This document shows positions 12,135 to 23,497 of a stretch of 64,000 nt of DNA, piece by piece. Position 1 is the stretch's first letter. Each line of letters begins with the position of its first letter. The position numbers and the translations under genes are program-made. Origin of the DNA: Isoetes taiwanensis (Eukaryota > Streptophyta > Lycopodiopsida > Isoetales > Isoetaceae). The stretch is from assembly GCA_021234155.1 (NCBI GenBank), contig JAJEKV010000002.1, positions 15,845,428 to 15,909,427 of the forward strand, given 5' to 3'. The notes beneath the pieces are model-generated. The model worked only from the letters and a program-made list of their open reading frames with translations, made no database searches and had not been told where the DNA came from.

Positions 12135-12425
12135 TTGCATAGGTTCAGTAATGACCTTTATACTATCTTTGCTCCCTTTGCATTTCACAGGTCTTATTCG
12201 TTTTTTGCTTCCAGCCACCGCCGTGAGGGCACTAAACTGAAGATTGTGGCCAAATTCTCTTGTCTGGAAGTGAATCGGTTGCAAAGAAAAGGAGCTGCAG
12301 TTTCATCTAAGGTCCAGCAGTGGATAGACCATGTGCATGCAACTGATGAACGCCTTCTGGAGATGCACATAGAAGCTCATGGCGATGACCTTCATGTTCA
12401 GCTGATGATGCCTTCGCGTTCATGA
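12135..12425 (+). CDS. Possible terminal exon of an unidentified gene
   Basis: A 96-codon frame ends at 12423-12425. Two acceptor-like sites (TTTGCATAG near 12141, TTTCACAG near 12190) precede the more protein-like part, which is rich in Lys/Arg and Val/His (KLKIVAKFSCLEVNRLQ, then EMHIEAHGDDLHVQLMM). No family is recognised and no partner exon was found, so this is weak. Confidence 0.25.
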   Translation: MHRFSNDLYTIFAPFAFHRSYSFFASSHRREGTKLKIVAKFSCLEVNRLQRKGAAVSSKVQQWIDHVHATDERLLEMHIEAHGDDLHVQLMMPSRS

Positions 12426-12896
12426 TCTTCTATCTTCTCGGCTATATGGATTTCTCGGCTACCTAGCTATATGGCTTTCTCGGCTACCTGGACAAATTTT
12501 TGTGTAAATGATGTTTTTTGTGTAAAGAAGTTTTGGATTTAAGCTTTTTCTACGTGAACTTTTTTCTGTAAGCTCTTGAACGAGTAACTTATGATTCCGA
12601 ATGTAAACACTTGATACATATTATGATAATATATTACTGTTTCTCCCATGAAGTGTTCTGTCTTTTTATACCTGCATGCAATATTTCTCCCTCATTTGAT
12701 CCTCAAGATTTATCTTTGTTTTACACTTGCATGAGGTAACCCTAAACCCTGAGTTGATCCTCCAGGTTTAACTTTGTTTTTAACACAATAATAGTTCGCT
12801 GGTGCTGTGCAGGCAATGTTGGATCTTTATGTTGATTATTTGCATCAATTGTATAGGCTAGATTAAGGTGTTTGTAGGACAGTGTTAGGTCGGTGG

Positions 12897-13006
12897 CAGT
12901 TGTTGGTTGGGTTTGTGTGAGTTAAGTGGCTATAAAATAGGTTGTTAAGTGCAGTTGTTGGCTGGGTTTGTGTGAGTTAAGTGGCTATAAAATAGGTTGT
13001 TAAGTG
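12897..13006. repeat. 55-bp tandem duplication
   Basis: Two 55-bp units (12897-12951 and 12952-13006) begin CAGTTGTTGG and differ at a single position (T/C). The identity indicates a recent event. Confidence 0.9.
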
Positions 13007-13391
13007 TAGAGACTGATACAAATTAAGCATGATGAGAAACCAAAAGACTTTGATGTTAGAGTCTCTAAACTTGCAAGCAAAATAAGTCCTAAACCTCATG
13101 AAAAGGATAGTATAACTTGGTTTGTCCAAGGATCCCTTCATAATCTGAATCAGCCACAAACAGATAGTGCAGGAACAAATGCATAAACAAATGCAATGTA
13201 TGATTTTGAAATCTCTGGTTTGAGAATAAGATATAATGTTTACAAGAAATGCATCAATATCAATACAATGATTCCAAATCAATAACAAAATCAGATGTTA
13301 CATTATAATCTGATAAAAGCAAAATCAGAAAGAATGTAAAGTGAGAAAGAGTTATATTGAATAAATCGAAGCAATTACAACAGAATTCTTG

Positions 13392-15115
13392 TCAGTAATA
13401 CTTGTATTTCTTCAGAGTATCAACGGCTTTCTTGGAAGCCTTATCCAGAAAGTTAGTTAATGGATTGGCCTGAACATACATGTCCACATTCTCAGCTTCT
13501 AACAGTCCTTCCAGCCATGGTTTTAGATGTTCAGACAAGAAGTCACCATCTCTTCTAGATGGTTGATAAGTGTTAGGGCATACCATCGTATGTGGACTGT
13601 TCTTAAAACCACGGTACAACATATCATCGATTAGCAATGTGTTATGGTGCATCCATGCTCCCTTCATTTCAGAATAAACCTTGCTCAACTCCTTCAACAA
13701 AATAGGCTTCCTATCAACTTTGAATGCCGTATTTGTGCACTTCCCTGAAGACCATGTAAACTGTAAGCTTTCTCGAATAGCTTTTCCAAACATTTGATTT
13801 AGAATAAGATTAGTTGCAGTGCTGCTCATTGTTGTCCAAATGGCAATCTTGAAGTTATCCATGCACCACTCTAGAAGCTCCTTAGCCTTTGGGCGCAATA
13901 CAACTATCTTTGTGCGATTAAGGTGCTTTAGTTCTGCACCATCCGTGACACAACTTGGCAATGGCTCAGTATTCTCAAATAGCTTCAGCAAGACTTCATC
14001 TAGCTCAAAAATCAAAAGCTTTTTATGCGACTTCATCCTTTTGTTACATGGAGACTTGGAAGGGCTGCTAAATACTTCGCTACGTTTAATTTTCTTCCTT
14101 GCAGCCATTAGAGCCCTTGCATTTCCTGGAAGGAAATGCTTTAAATAAACAAATACGAAACACCTCATACAAAAAAAACAAAGAATTACCAGGTGAAACA
14201 GATTCTTGTGATTGTGTTTGATGAGTGTCTCTTTCTTTGTCTTCACAACTGGACTACATGATGAAATGGGAAGACTACCATGGGTTTCAATGGCCTTATT
14301 ATCGTTTGATGCACCAACAAACTTTGATTGAGACAAAGTAGCCTTCCCATTGACAACAAGCGGACTGCCCACATTCAGTTTATTTCCACAAGGTGATGAA
14401 GCGGTGTCGCTCACATCTTTCGCATGTTGCGGTCTCTTTAACTCTACAAGCATTACAGAAAGCTAAATTGACAACATGTAATAACAAACACATAAGTTTT
14501 GCAGAAACCTAGTTTGTTCAAACATGCATTACCTGGTGAAATCATTGTCGTCTTTGGCTCATTCTCTTCGTGAAATATCAACTCTTTGTTTTTACCTTCA
14601 GCTTCCACAGCAGTACCTATCTTTGATGAGTGGCCTTGAATATCTAGATGTACATAAATAAAAAATCATTGCTATGCAACATCATGCAACAGACTTGTGG
14701 ACTACTCTTTGGAGCAAAAACTAAGAGAGCAACTAATCATGTAATCATTGTAAAAAGCTAGTCCATTTGAACATATAATTACCTGGATGAATCAAGATTG
14801 CAGTGTTTGGCTCAATAGACATCAGAGTTTTACAGCTATCGTGCAATTCCAAACCAATTGCTGATTGTCCTTGACTATCTGTGTTTTACAAATGTGAAGA
14901 CCATATACATGGTCATGCTTTTTAGAAGCCGCAATAAATCCTGCACATTAGAAAACATTTTTAGATTTGTTACCATCATTGTCCTTCTGCTCTTTGTAAG
15001 AAATAATGTCCATAGCACCCTTCCCAGTTGTTAATGCAGTGCTCAAACGTCTCGGCATAAGTTTATGTTCCTTGGGATATGATATGGATGCCGGGGTGGA
15101 GCTAACACCTTTCAT
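13392..15115 (-). CDS. FCP1/NLI-interacting-factor-like HAD phosphatase domain protein, atypical active site
   Basis: Minus-strand gene with five predicted exons: 14974-15115 (starts MKGVSSTPAS), 14783-14878, 14533-14643, 14190-14443 and 13392-14125. The last exon carries the FCP1/SCP-type HAD domain, which removes phosphate from phospho-Ser/Thr proteins such as the RNA polymerase II CTD. Motif I reads FELDEVLL, so the nucleophilic Asp of DxDxT is Glu while the second Asp is kept. Motif II (IWTTMSS), the motif III Lys (near RKPILLKEL) and motif IV (LLIDDMLYR) are present. Exons 2 and 3 look like duplicates (DSQGQS/DIQGHS at the start, HPG/SPG at the end). The 64-nt segment 14126-14189 has intron signals (CTG|GTAATT to TTCCAG), but removing it breaks the frame while keeping it leaves one open frame of 353 codons. 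It may be a pseudophosphatase or a recent pseudogene. Confidence 0.6.
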
Positions 15116-15157
15116 TCTCGATTTCTATGTTTCCATATGCAAGTAACATTCATTAAG

Positions 15158-15971
15158 TTATCTTGTGTGAGCTGAAAATAATGAATACAACCAACCGTGC
15201 GAATCTAGGGTTATGCTAATGTTGGACTCCTGGCACCCCTTTAATCCAAGAAAAGACAGCCATGATTTTGACATGTTATATCCACAATTGGTATAACGAC
15301 ATATTGTAGAGCAACTGCAAAAAAAAAAAAAAAAAAAAAAAAAACATTGTTAAAAAAATTCATTCAGAAAATAATGGCATGGGAAGATGCTACCTGAAAT
15401 GCACTACGCAACATGCCACATGATATGCATGTCTACACTCGACAATAATGATTGGCAAGAGCATATCATCCAATGTCAGTGACCTGTTACAAAATGGGCA
15501 TGCTTCATTCAAATTAATGCTCAAATCTTCCTTCATACTATGAACAACGACCGGTGTTTGGGCAGGCAAACAAGGATCGAACTCAAAAGGTTTGCACATG
15601 CTGGATCGAGATGCCAACAGCCTCATAAGGCAGGGCCTCAATTTGTTTAGCTGCTCCAACTCGACATCTCTAGAAATCTCTAAATTCAGTAAGTCATCAA
15701 GAGCTTGCTTCAAAGCTAGACCCAATTCTTCAAGATCTCTTTCTTGCAAGTCAATTACTGCCTCAACATCCTCCTTCGCTGCACTTGAGAGCTTTGTGCA
15801 CAAATCCTGGTACTTCTTAATCTCATTGGCCACACTAACCTGCCTAGCTTCTAAACCTTTAATATTTTCTTTGATGACACTGCACTTTTCGTCACTTAGT
15901 TGCAGTTTGACAGTCAGCTTGTTCACATCATGTTCTGCAATAGAAATCCATTCCTCCAATATCCTCGACAT
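15158..15971 (-). CDS. Coiled-coil protein with C-terminal RING-type zinc finger
   Basis: Two exons (15394-15971 and 15158-15314) join in phase to give 244 residues starting MSRILEEWISIAEHD. The intron has GT at 15393 and an unusually strong polypyrimidine tract (the plus-strand A run at 15318-15342) before TGCAG. Residues about 1-125 form a coiled coil with many Leu/Glu/Lys. The C-terminus has CPFC, then CRHAYHVAC and, from exon 2, CSTICRYTNC followed by SKSWLSFLG, a C-x2-C/C-x-H-x2-H-x2-C arrangement like a RING or RING-like E3 ligase finger. An acceptor-like TTTTAG just before the ATG leaves open that more 5' exons exist. Its head-to-tail position directly upstream of the FCP1-like gene could mean one transcription unit, but the in-frame TAA at 15158-15160 argues for two genes. 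Confidence 0.55.
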
Positions 15972-16052
15972 CTCTAAAACACAAAGAGACACTAAATTAG
16001 AATATTGAATAAATTAGATAAACAATTGACTGCCATTAACTTGCAGCTATAA

Positions 16053-16240
16053 GACACAAGTTGCAAGCTGTAACTTTGACCTATGTGACAGAAGCTTCAA
16101 GCTGCAAGCTGTATCTTTGATCTATGACACAAGCTTCAAGCTGGAAGCTGCAACTTTGACCTATGGGACACAAGCTTCAAGCTGCAAGCTGTGACTTTGA
16201 CCAATGGGACACAAGCTTCAAGCTGGAAGCTGCAACTGCA
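16053..16240. repeat. About 46-bp degenerate tandem array
   Basis: Four to five units contain ACAAGCTTCAAGCTG(C/G)AAGC followed by TG(T/C)(A/G)ACTTTGACC. Further degenerate CTGCAAC units continue to about 16440. The array sits between two minus-strand genes. Confidence 0.8.
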
Positions 16241-16648
16241 TGACACACTCTCTCACTATGACTGTGGCTGAATCTGCAACTACTAAGGCGTGGTGCACTA
16301 TGGCTGAGACTGAGACTGTAAATAGTAAGGCATGACACATCTGCAACAAGCAACTGTAAGCTTCCACCTGCAATTGCAACTGTGACTGGAATGATTAAGA
16401 TGGTAGTAAACATTAACTAGAACATGTGCTTAAGCTTGTAGCTGCAACTCACAAATGCATGCTTTTACCTATGAGTTAACTGCAAGTTCAGGTTTGACTT
16501 ACAACATATACAAGCACATGCTTCTAACTATGAATACAACAACAATTTTAGATTTAACTAAGAATGTACTACAGAAAAATAAAAATAAAACAGCAATCAA
16601 ATAGTGCCTGGTATTTTTTTTGCATAATTGGCATCATTCACCTGGGTC

Positions 16649-17115
16649 TTACATGTCAACATAGATTTGTGAAGTGGGCTTATCAACAAGCACTGGCGCA
16701 ATTGGAGACATTGTCAACTGAGGAACAATATTTGTTGTAACTTTTTCTAGCCCATCCTCATAATCATTGTTTGAAAGTGCTCTACTCTTTGTAGCTGACT
16801 TTGCATGCTTGTAGAAGCTCATCCAGTTTATTTCACGACCATTGCAATGTAAGAGAAATGCTACTGCCAATGCTTGAGGCACCTGCCCTCCTAAAACCTT
16901 CTTACGATCATGTATTTTTGTATACAATGATAGAAACTCTTCTTGTTTTCCTTCAATAATCTGAACCTATAACAAAACTTACCATTTACCTTTGGACCCC
17001 ACATCTTTCGCATGTCATTCTCATCAACATTCCTGTCCTCTGATTTATATAACTCCTTAAAGGTCAAACCTTTGCTGCTCAAATTTGGAATTGCATCGTT
17101 TGGTACTGCTTCCAT
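16649..17115 (-). CDS. Unidentified protein, frame interrupted by a 23-nt intron-like segment
   Basis: The N-terminal part starts MEAVPNDAIPNLSSKGLTFK and runs to MRKMWGPK at 16990. The C-terminal part starts VQIIEGKQEEFLSLYTKIHD at 16966 and runs to the stop at 16649-16651, including GGQVPQALAVAFLLHC. The two halves join perfectly in phase if 16967-16989 is removed; that 23-nt segment begins AAG|GTAAATGG and ends TTATAG|GTT. This is far below normal plant intron length. A donor-like GACAT|GTAAGA overlaps the stop codon, so the exon may continue elsewhere. No family is recognised. The ATG at 17115 follows an acceptor-like TTTACAG, so an earlier exon is possible. Confidence 0.4.
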
Positions 17116-17576
17116 GAGATCTGTAAACATATTAAGACAGAGTTTAAAGATTGGCTAGAATTAAAGAAATGCTTGAATCAAATGTAAAGATTTTGTAACA
17201 ATTGGCTAGAGACGATTTTGGTCCATAAGAGCTATTACAGTCCTATATTTTCCCTGCCTAGAAAGATGAACTTAGCAGCATGTAAAATATTAAGACCCAG
17301 CATTATTCAACAAGCTGCCTACATTATTCACTTACATAAAGCATGTTCAGTAAATTACATGGGGTATGCTAAAAATACTTAATAGTTATGGTAAGAAGTT
17401 AGGGAAGATCACGCAAAGTCACTCAATTTATTTAAGCACTCAATTTAAAGAATACGAATTAGGTCGAGTCCTCTTCTCTGCAAATTTAACTAGAGAATTA
17501 ACAGCTTCAAATTTTATGCCTTATGGTGATTAAAACAAAGAGCATTAGTGTGAAGACTAGAGAAGACGAAGCTAAT

Positions 17577-17608
17577 ACAATAGAAGGAAGGAAGGAAGGA
17601 AGGAAGTA
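17577..17608. repeat. (GGAA)n microsatellite, LINE tail
   Basis: About six GGAA/GAAG units occur. On the minus strand they form a (TTCC)n tail right after the LINE 3' region, suggesting the 3' terminus of that element. Confidence 0.7.
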
Positions 17609-18800
17609 TATTTTAACGTCCGCGGAGGCCAAACTTGACCTATGAGACGGTACATGCAGTACACAAAGCAGATAAAACCACACCAAAAAGACAAATGCTA
17701 CTATACAATGTGTCCCTACTACTGGGATGAAAAAACCCCCACATGGGAGGAAAAACCCTGGTAGTAGGCTCTCAGATCCCTTGTCCTGTAAGGGATTCTC
17801 TGACGGTAGAGACTTGCAAAATGTAGGATGCGAGACGTGCAACCATTGGCGATGCCAGCAATTGATGCAGCGGTGCCGCAGAGCATCTAAGATCAGCATG
17901 TGTTGCTCGGATATGCGTATATGCCGGACACTCTTGCAGAGCATGGTGCTCATCCTCTACTGTCCGCATGTGGCAACACTGGCATATTCTCTCATGCCGA
18001 GGGATTCTCTGCCCCCAGGGGATTCACCTTTGATCAACGTATAACCCATGAGAGTTCAACGGAGGGGTGTTTTTTGGATCATTTGCGTACGTATACTTAG
18101 GGGTTAGGGGTGTTTTTAGGCACTGATTTGGAGCAATATCTATACACAAAGGGGTCAAATTGCCTTTTAAAATTGCGTACACAAGGGGGGTTTTTTGCTA
18201 CCCTCCGAACGCAGATGCCATACCCCCCTTATATATAACTGCATCCCCCGGGTCTCTGCCCTCCATCTGTAGTCCAACGACCTGTTTCAATTCTGAGATG
18301 ATGGGACCCCGTCCTCAGGGAGGCAATAGCTCTTCATTTCTTCATAGATATATGCGCTTTCAAGTACTGGTGTGGGCCATGTTCCAGTGTTGGATTAACT
18401 TGCGTGTGGTAGTGCTCTGTTTTAGGCTTTGCACGAGTGGCTGCATCCCACAGAGTGGTGGCAAAGCGCTCATTCAGATGTGCAGCCTGTCCCTGGGCAT
18501 CAGGCATAGCCACAATCTGTTGGTAGTCTATAGACCACGTTGCGAACCACCCCTGACAGTGCTCCTGCCATACCCTCTTCAGTCGTTGTGGCTCTTGTGC
18601 CAATAACAAAGCCCTCGGGGGAAGACGTTGTGCATCCATGCTGGTGACCTTGTGGAAATATGCAAGAAGCGGAATGTTGCAGGGGCCAGAACCCAGTCTC
18701 ATATAGCAAAATCTGATAAGGCACCGTGTCCTTGAATAAGATTTAGAACAAGAAAAACAACAAGATCGTTCATGATGCCGGAAGAACAACCTGAGGGAAA
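17609..18800 (-). pseudogene. LINE ORF2 C-terminal relic
   Basis: Minus-strand blocks match the end of a non-LTR retrotransposon ORF2 in order. At about 18700-18350 there is a thumb-like region with RLPPRALLLAQEPQRLKRVW. At about 18050-17980 there is IPWGQRIPRHERICQCCH. At about 17970-17790 the Cys-rich end reads RTVEDEHHALQECPAYTHIR, giving the zinc-binding CxxC...H...C pattern typical of plant LINE C-termini. Frames differ between blocks and stops intervene, so it is dead. The 3' untranslated part runs to the (TTCC)n tail near 17590. It is a candidate for the same family as the endonuclease relic at 5.4-6.9 kb, but no overlapping domain allows a comparison. Confidence 0.7.
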
Positions 18801-19050
18801 AGATCGAGGAGAAAACTTGATGCCGTTTTAGCTGTGTGGCATAGGTGGGACGTTGAATGACGAAGGAGCCAGAAGAGTCGGCAGCAAAAGAATTCCCTCC
18901 CTCCCATTCTTGCTATTTCGTCCCGATCCCTCCCTCTCCCCGTTAATTTCGGAAAATTCAAAATACCACCTGACATTCCCACTAATTTTCTAACTACTTT
19001 AGTAGTTCGAAATAAGACTTTTTTGATACACTATATTGTGCATCTACCCT

Positions 19051-20945
19051 TCTTATAGGCTTCGTCTCTCAAGAACATGCCAATCCACAATTAATGCACT
19101 AGAACAAAGCTTGCTTTAGAATATTTTAGAAGGATTTCTCAAAATTCCCCATCTTTCCTTTCTTTTGGAACCTAATTCATGCAGTGCTATTAAAACTGTT
19201 GAATGCGGCTCTAAGAGGTCTTCCTCGCATGTGGCAAGTTAACAAAGTTGCCCCATTATGTAAAGCAAGAGATGATAAGATCCAGGTAATTATAGAATGA
19301 TTATGATCTGCAGTTCTTTTTCCAAATTGGTTGCATATAAACACTAAGCTTAATATATGGGTTGAAGAGAATAGAATTGAAGCTATGGGACAAATAGGAT
19401 TTAGACCTAAAAAGTCTACTATAGATCATTCGGGCTATTTTGTGTGCCATGATAGATTCAGTCACTGGAAAAAAAAAAGTCTTTATATGTTCTTTTTGTG
19501 GATCACTTTATGGCTTTTGACACAATGAATAGAAATAATAGAAAAGTGTAATGATGTCGTGGTTAGCAATATTGGAGTCAAACAAGGATGTCCCCTGTCT
19601 TCTACATTATTCGGATTATTGACAACCATGGAACTAGATGGTGGAGCATGAGAGAGATGGCAATTAGTGAATGGCTATGTGGTAATGCTTTTGCATTATG
19701 CGGATGATATAGTCATCCTATCACGCTTAAGGTAGGGACAACATTTGGCTCTTTGTGTTCTCCATAGCCAAATGCGATCATGGCTATGGAGGACACAACC
19801 TCATTTGGCTACAAACAACACATAGATGAATCGGTGGTATGCTGTGATATTGAGGAATGGATGTGGAAGTGGGTGTTAAATACTCAAGAATTGTATGTGC
19901 ACCACAATGACATTCGATCACGGGTGCAAGAGAACGTTATCATGAAAAACTGCAGAGTCCCCGAGATAAAAGAGTTGTGTAGGCGATGCATTAAACCAGA
20001 ACTCAAAGCGACCAAGTACTTTATATCTATGAAGCTTAGGCACTTGATCAGCAAAATGAGACTTAGCTCACATAGACTCGCGTTAGAAGTTGGTTGATGG
20101 AACAATATCACACATGAGATGAGGTATTGTAAAGCTCGTAGCATGGAGAAAGTGGACAGACAACATGGCTTTTGAGCTGCATTACATATGTTGAAATTTG
20201 AAGCATGTACGATATTTCAACAACACCTTCATTGGAGTTCTTTGATTTGGAAGACAAACTCATAGGGAAATTTATAAGAAACGTCTTGAGCTGAGGGAAC
20301 AAGTTGGTCATACTGTACTGAGAGGAAATTTAGGAGAAGATGCTAATGCGTTATTGTGTGAGGATGCATTAGATTATATTTTCTATAATATTGAATGTTT
20401 TGGTGGTCTGCAAACATAACTAGTAAACATTTCATTTCATTTCTCTCCAAAATTCATCTTTAGCTTAAGCCAAGAACCGTACGGACAAGTGCGGATAAGA
20501 ATTCAAGGGAGGCAAGTTGCGAAGTCATAAAATATACATCTTATTTGTAACCTCCAATAAACCAACGCTTACAAGTTTGGCTCAAAGCTTCCAGAGCTTC
20601 ATGATGAGTATATTGCATGCTCAACTAGAAAGTCCAAATTTTCAAGCTCTGCTAGCTGTGTTTTCCAAGGGTTAGAATATGTTACTCTCATCAAAGGAGT
20701 ACAAAAACCACTTTGACGTTTTAGCTAAAATAGCATCTAAGTATGTGGTCATTCTAGTTTAAAGTACGAATAAACTTGTCTTGCAACCACCACGTACACA
20801 GAACAAGACACTATGCTGACATGGTTGTTGGCTTGGATTCTTTCTTATTGCTCGACAACATTAGAGGCTAAATAGAAGAGCTAATTAGAAAGGCTAAATC
20901 AAAACAGCAAAGTCGGAAACGTAGAATAAAGTGATTATTCTTGCA
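19051..20945 (+). mobile_element. Decayed LINE, copy 1 of a triplicated segment
   Basis: Reverse transcriptase blocks appear in order with frameshifts between them: LRGLPRMWQVNKVAPLCKAR (about 19205-19265), ENRIEAMGQIGFRPKKSTID (about 19370-19425), KKSLY...FVD-like and AFDT-like sequence, NIGVKQGCPLSSTLFGLL (about 19567-19620) and LLHYADDIVILSRLR with the YADD catalytic motif (about 19690-19735). Further on, RHLISKMRLSSHRLALEVG (about 20038-20097) is the conserved C-terminal LINE block before the Cys-rich end. Copies 2 and 3 follow at 21801 and 23967. Stops make all three non-coding. Confidence 0.8.
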
Positions 20946-20989
20946 CTATCTACCCAATGTTGTTAAGTATGTCAAAATCCGTACCTTTA

Positions 20990-21112
20990 AAAAATGTTTT
21001 TTAAGGTTTTTTGAAGATTTTTAAAATTTTTGGAAAAAATCTTTAAAAACGCATTTCATATAAAATACGTTAAAAATCTTTAAAATCCTTAAAAATCTTC
21101 AAAAATCCTTAG
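20990..21112. repeat. AT-rich imperfect hairpin
   Basis: A run of TTTTTTGAAGATTTTTAAAA and related sequence is followed within about 60 bp by its complement (CTTTAAAATCCTTAAAAATC, CTTCAAAAATCC). It lies between LINE copies 1 and 2. Confidence 0.6.
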
Positions 21113-21377
21113 ACTGTGATTTTGTTTATTCAAATATATGATATTCTTGAACTTATTTATCCTTGTATATGAAATTCTTATATTTCTTAATCTCTATAAT
21201 AATGTTTTTTCTAAACTTTCTTAAAAGTCCTATGGCAAAACAACTATGATATCTTTGTACTTGAACTTAATAGTTTCTAGTAGCAGCACAAATTTCTGAT
21301 TTACTTGTTGGCATGCTACGTCTTGTAACTTATAGTAAAAATGTGCATTTTAACCATAGAAGCTATTGCACATAACG

Positions 21378-21800
21378 TTCTTGTTATCCAAGGTTTTCAA
21401 GATGTTCCATGCATGCAAAGACAGCTTATGCTCCTTAGTAACGAGGGCTAACTCCATTGAGTGCATGCAGTGAATGAGCAAGGTGTTGCTCGACCTAGTG
21501 GTAGCGATGCAGTTGAGGATTATGGTTGAGTTAGCTTCTAGTTATCTTGCTTGGATATTGTATTTATTCAAGAATAGTGATTCCATTGAATTTATGTTGG
21601 ATATAAGCATTAAACTTTTTGAAGTTTAGAGAAGATTCCAATTTGCCAAGAGGATCAACTCGACAGGCTCGTCATAATGTTCTTTGTTTAACAATAGAAT
21701 TCAATTCAATCATTGATTTTATATGTTCAATATCTAGATACTTCTAACACAGAATATTGAGCTTGTTTGTAAAGATGTGGTCATAGAAGAGTATTGCAAT
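21378..21800. repeat. Duplicated 5' flank of LINE copies 2 and 3
   Basis: This block, starting TTCTTGTTATCCAAG, recurs almost unchanged at about 23538-23966, directly upstream of LINE copy 3. It shows that copies 2 and 3 arose by segmental duplication of LINE plus flank, not by independent insertion. Confidence 0.8.
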
Positions 21801-22740
21801 TCTTATAGGCTTCGTCTCTCAAGAACATGCCAATCCACAATTAATGCACTAGAACAAAGCTTGCTTTAGAATGGATTTCTCAAAATTCCCCATCTTTCCT
21901 TTCTTTTGGATATGTAGGCATCGCCATATTGCCAACGCAATGTGGTAAGACGTAAAATTTACCTAATTCATGCAGTGCTATTAAAACTGTTGAATGCGGC
22001 TCTAAGAGGTCTTCCTCGCATGTGGCAAGTTAACAAAGTTGCCCCATTATGTAAAGCAAGAGATGATAAGATCCAGGTAATCTGCAGTTCTTTTTCCAAA
22101 TTGATTGCACATAAACACTAAGCTTAATATATGGGTTGAAGAGAATAGAGTTAGAGCTATGGGACAAGTAGGATTTAGACCTAAAAAGTCTACCATAGAT
22201 CATTCGGGCTATTTTGTGTGCCATGATAGATTCAGTCACTTCACTGGAAAAAAAAGTCTTTATATGCTCTTTTTGTGGATCACTTTATGGCTTTTGACAC
22301 AATGAATAGAAATAATAGAAAAGTGTAATGATGTCGTGGTTAGCAATATTGGAGTCAAACAAGGATGCCCCCTGTCTTCTACATTATCCGGATTATTGAC
22401 AACCATGGAACTAGATGGTGGAGCATGAGAGAGATGGCAATTAGTGAATGGCTATGTGGCATTATGCGGATGATATAGTCATCCTATCACGCTTAAGGTA
22501 GGGACAACATTTGGCTCTTTGTGTTCTCCATAGCCAAATGCGATCATGGCTATGGAGGACACAACCTCATTTGGCTACAAACAACACACATATGAATGGG
22601 TGGTATGCTAATATTGAGGAATGGATGTGGAAGTGGGTGTTAAATACTCAAGAATTGTATGTGCACCACAATGACATTCGATCACGGGTGCAAGAGAACG
22701 CTATCATGAAAAACTGCAGAGTCCCCGAGATAAAAGAGTT
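21801..22740 (+). mobile_element. Decayed LINE, copy 2, truncated by an insertion
   Basis: It has the same blocks as copy 1 (GFRPKKSTID at about 22170, QGCPLSSTL at about 22360, HYADDIVILSRLR at about 22455-22500). It shares with copy 3 an extra segment of about 50 bp near 21910-21960 (GCATCGCCATATTGCCAACG) that copy 1 lacks. It breaks off at about 22740 inside the C-terminal block. Confidence 0.8.
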
Positions 22741-22769
22741 GGGTGAAAGTATGCTGGTGGGTATCAAAA

Positions 22770-22789
22770 GCATGCGTCCGGACGCATGC
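22770..22789. repeat. Perfect 20-bp palindrome
   Basis: GCATGCGTCCGGACGCATGC equals its own reverse complement. It lies 30 bp inside the left boundary of the 22741-23537 insertion. Confidence 0.95.
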
Positions 22790-23032
22790 CTATAGCAGGG
22801 TTTTAGCCCGCTTAAAGCACCCCTGCTTTTGCTTAATCTGGGTGCTGATGGGTGTAACTGCCCGTCATTTTTTTTACGCCCTTCATGTACTCACACGTCC
22901 ACCTCACGAACGAACCGTTAGGAAAATGATTGTGGGATTTTGGCTGGATTTTCGCGCGAGTGGTGTGGTAGTACGTTGCAAATTGGATTACTTCGTCTCC
23001 AATTCACTTATCCTCCCTCTCTCAGGAATTTC

Positions 23033-23497
23033 ATGGCGCTCCCTGATAACGGCCTGGAGGCAATCACACGTTTAGCATTGGATTTTCGGCCTGATGAATC
23101 CCAATACAATGTTCCAGATTTGTTGGATGTCAATGCAACACAGGAAATATCACGTGAAGATCCAGTTTCCTCTGCAATTTACAAGAAATTGGATGCAGCG
23201 AGAAAGAGAGAATACAGATTACGGAATAAGATGAAAAAAGCAGCGGTTGAACGGGAGGATCTGAGCATGAGACGCAGGCAAGAAATAGCCAAGCAAGTAG
23301 TTGATTACTTCAATAAGCTCACCAAAAAGCATTCACCCGAACTCAAGGCCGATGTGATGAAGAGGGTGGTTCATCACCACGAAATGGAAATCTCAGAACC
23401 TGGAATTTTGCCAAATTTTGGATTTGGCAAAATCCTTTGTTCTTTGTTTTTTATGCTCATGTATTGTATTCCATTTAATTACGTTGTGATTGTCTAG
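23033..23497 (+). CDS. Basic coiled-coil protein of unknown function, probably a gene fragment
   Basis: The frame from ATG 23033 (MALPDNGLEAITRLALDF) runs 154 codons. Residues about 45-110 are strongly basic and helical (KKLDAARKREYRLRNKMKKA, then MRRRQEIAKQVVDYFNKL), consistent with a coiled coil. The last 25 or so residues are hydrophobic and unlike the rest, so the real exon probably ends near GFGK. An upstream in-frame extension to 22940 exists but looks non-coding. No family is recognised. It sits in an insertion between LINE copies, so it is likely a captured or transduced gene piece. Confidence 0.35.
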   Translation: MALPDNGLEAITRLALDFRPDESQYNVPDLLDVNATQEISREDPVSSAIYKKLDAARKREYRLRNKMKKAAVEREDLSMRRRQEIAKQVVDYFNKLTKKHSPELKADVMKRVVHHHEMEISEPGILPNFGFGKILCSLFFMLMYCIPFNYVVIV

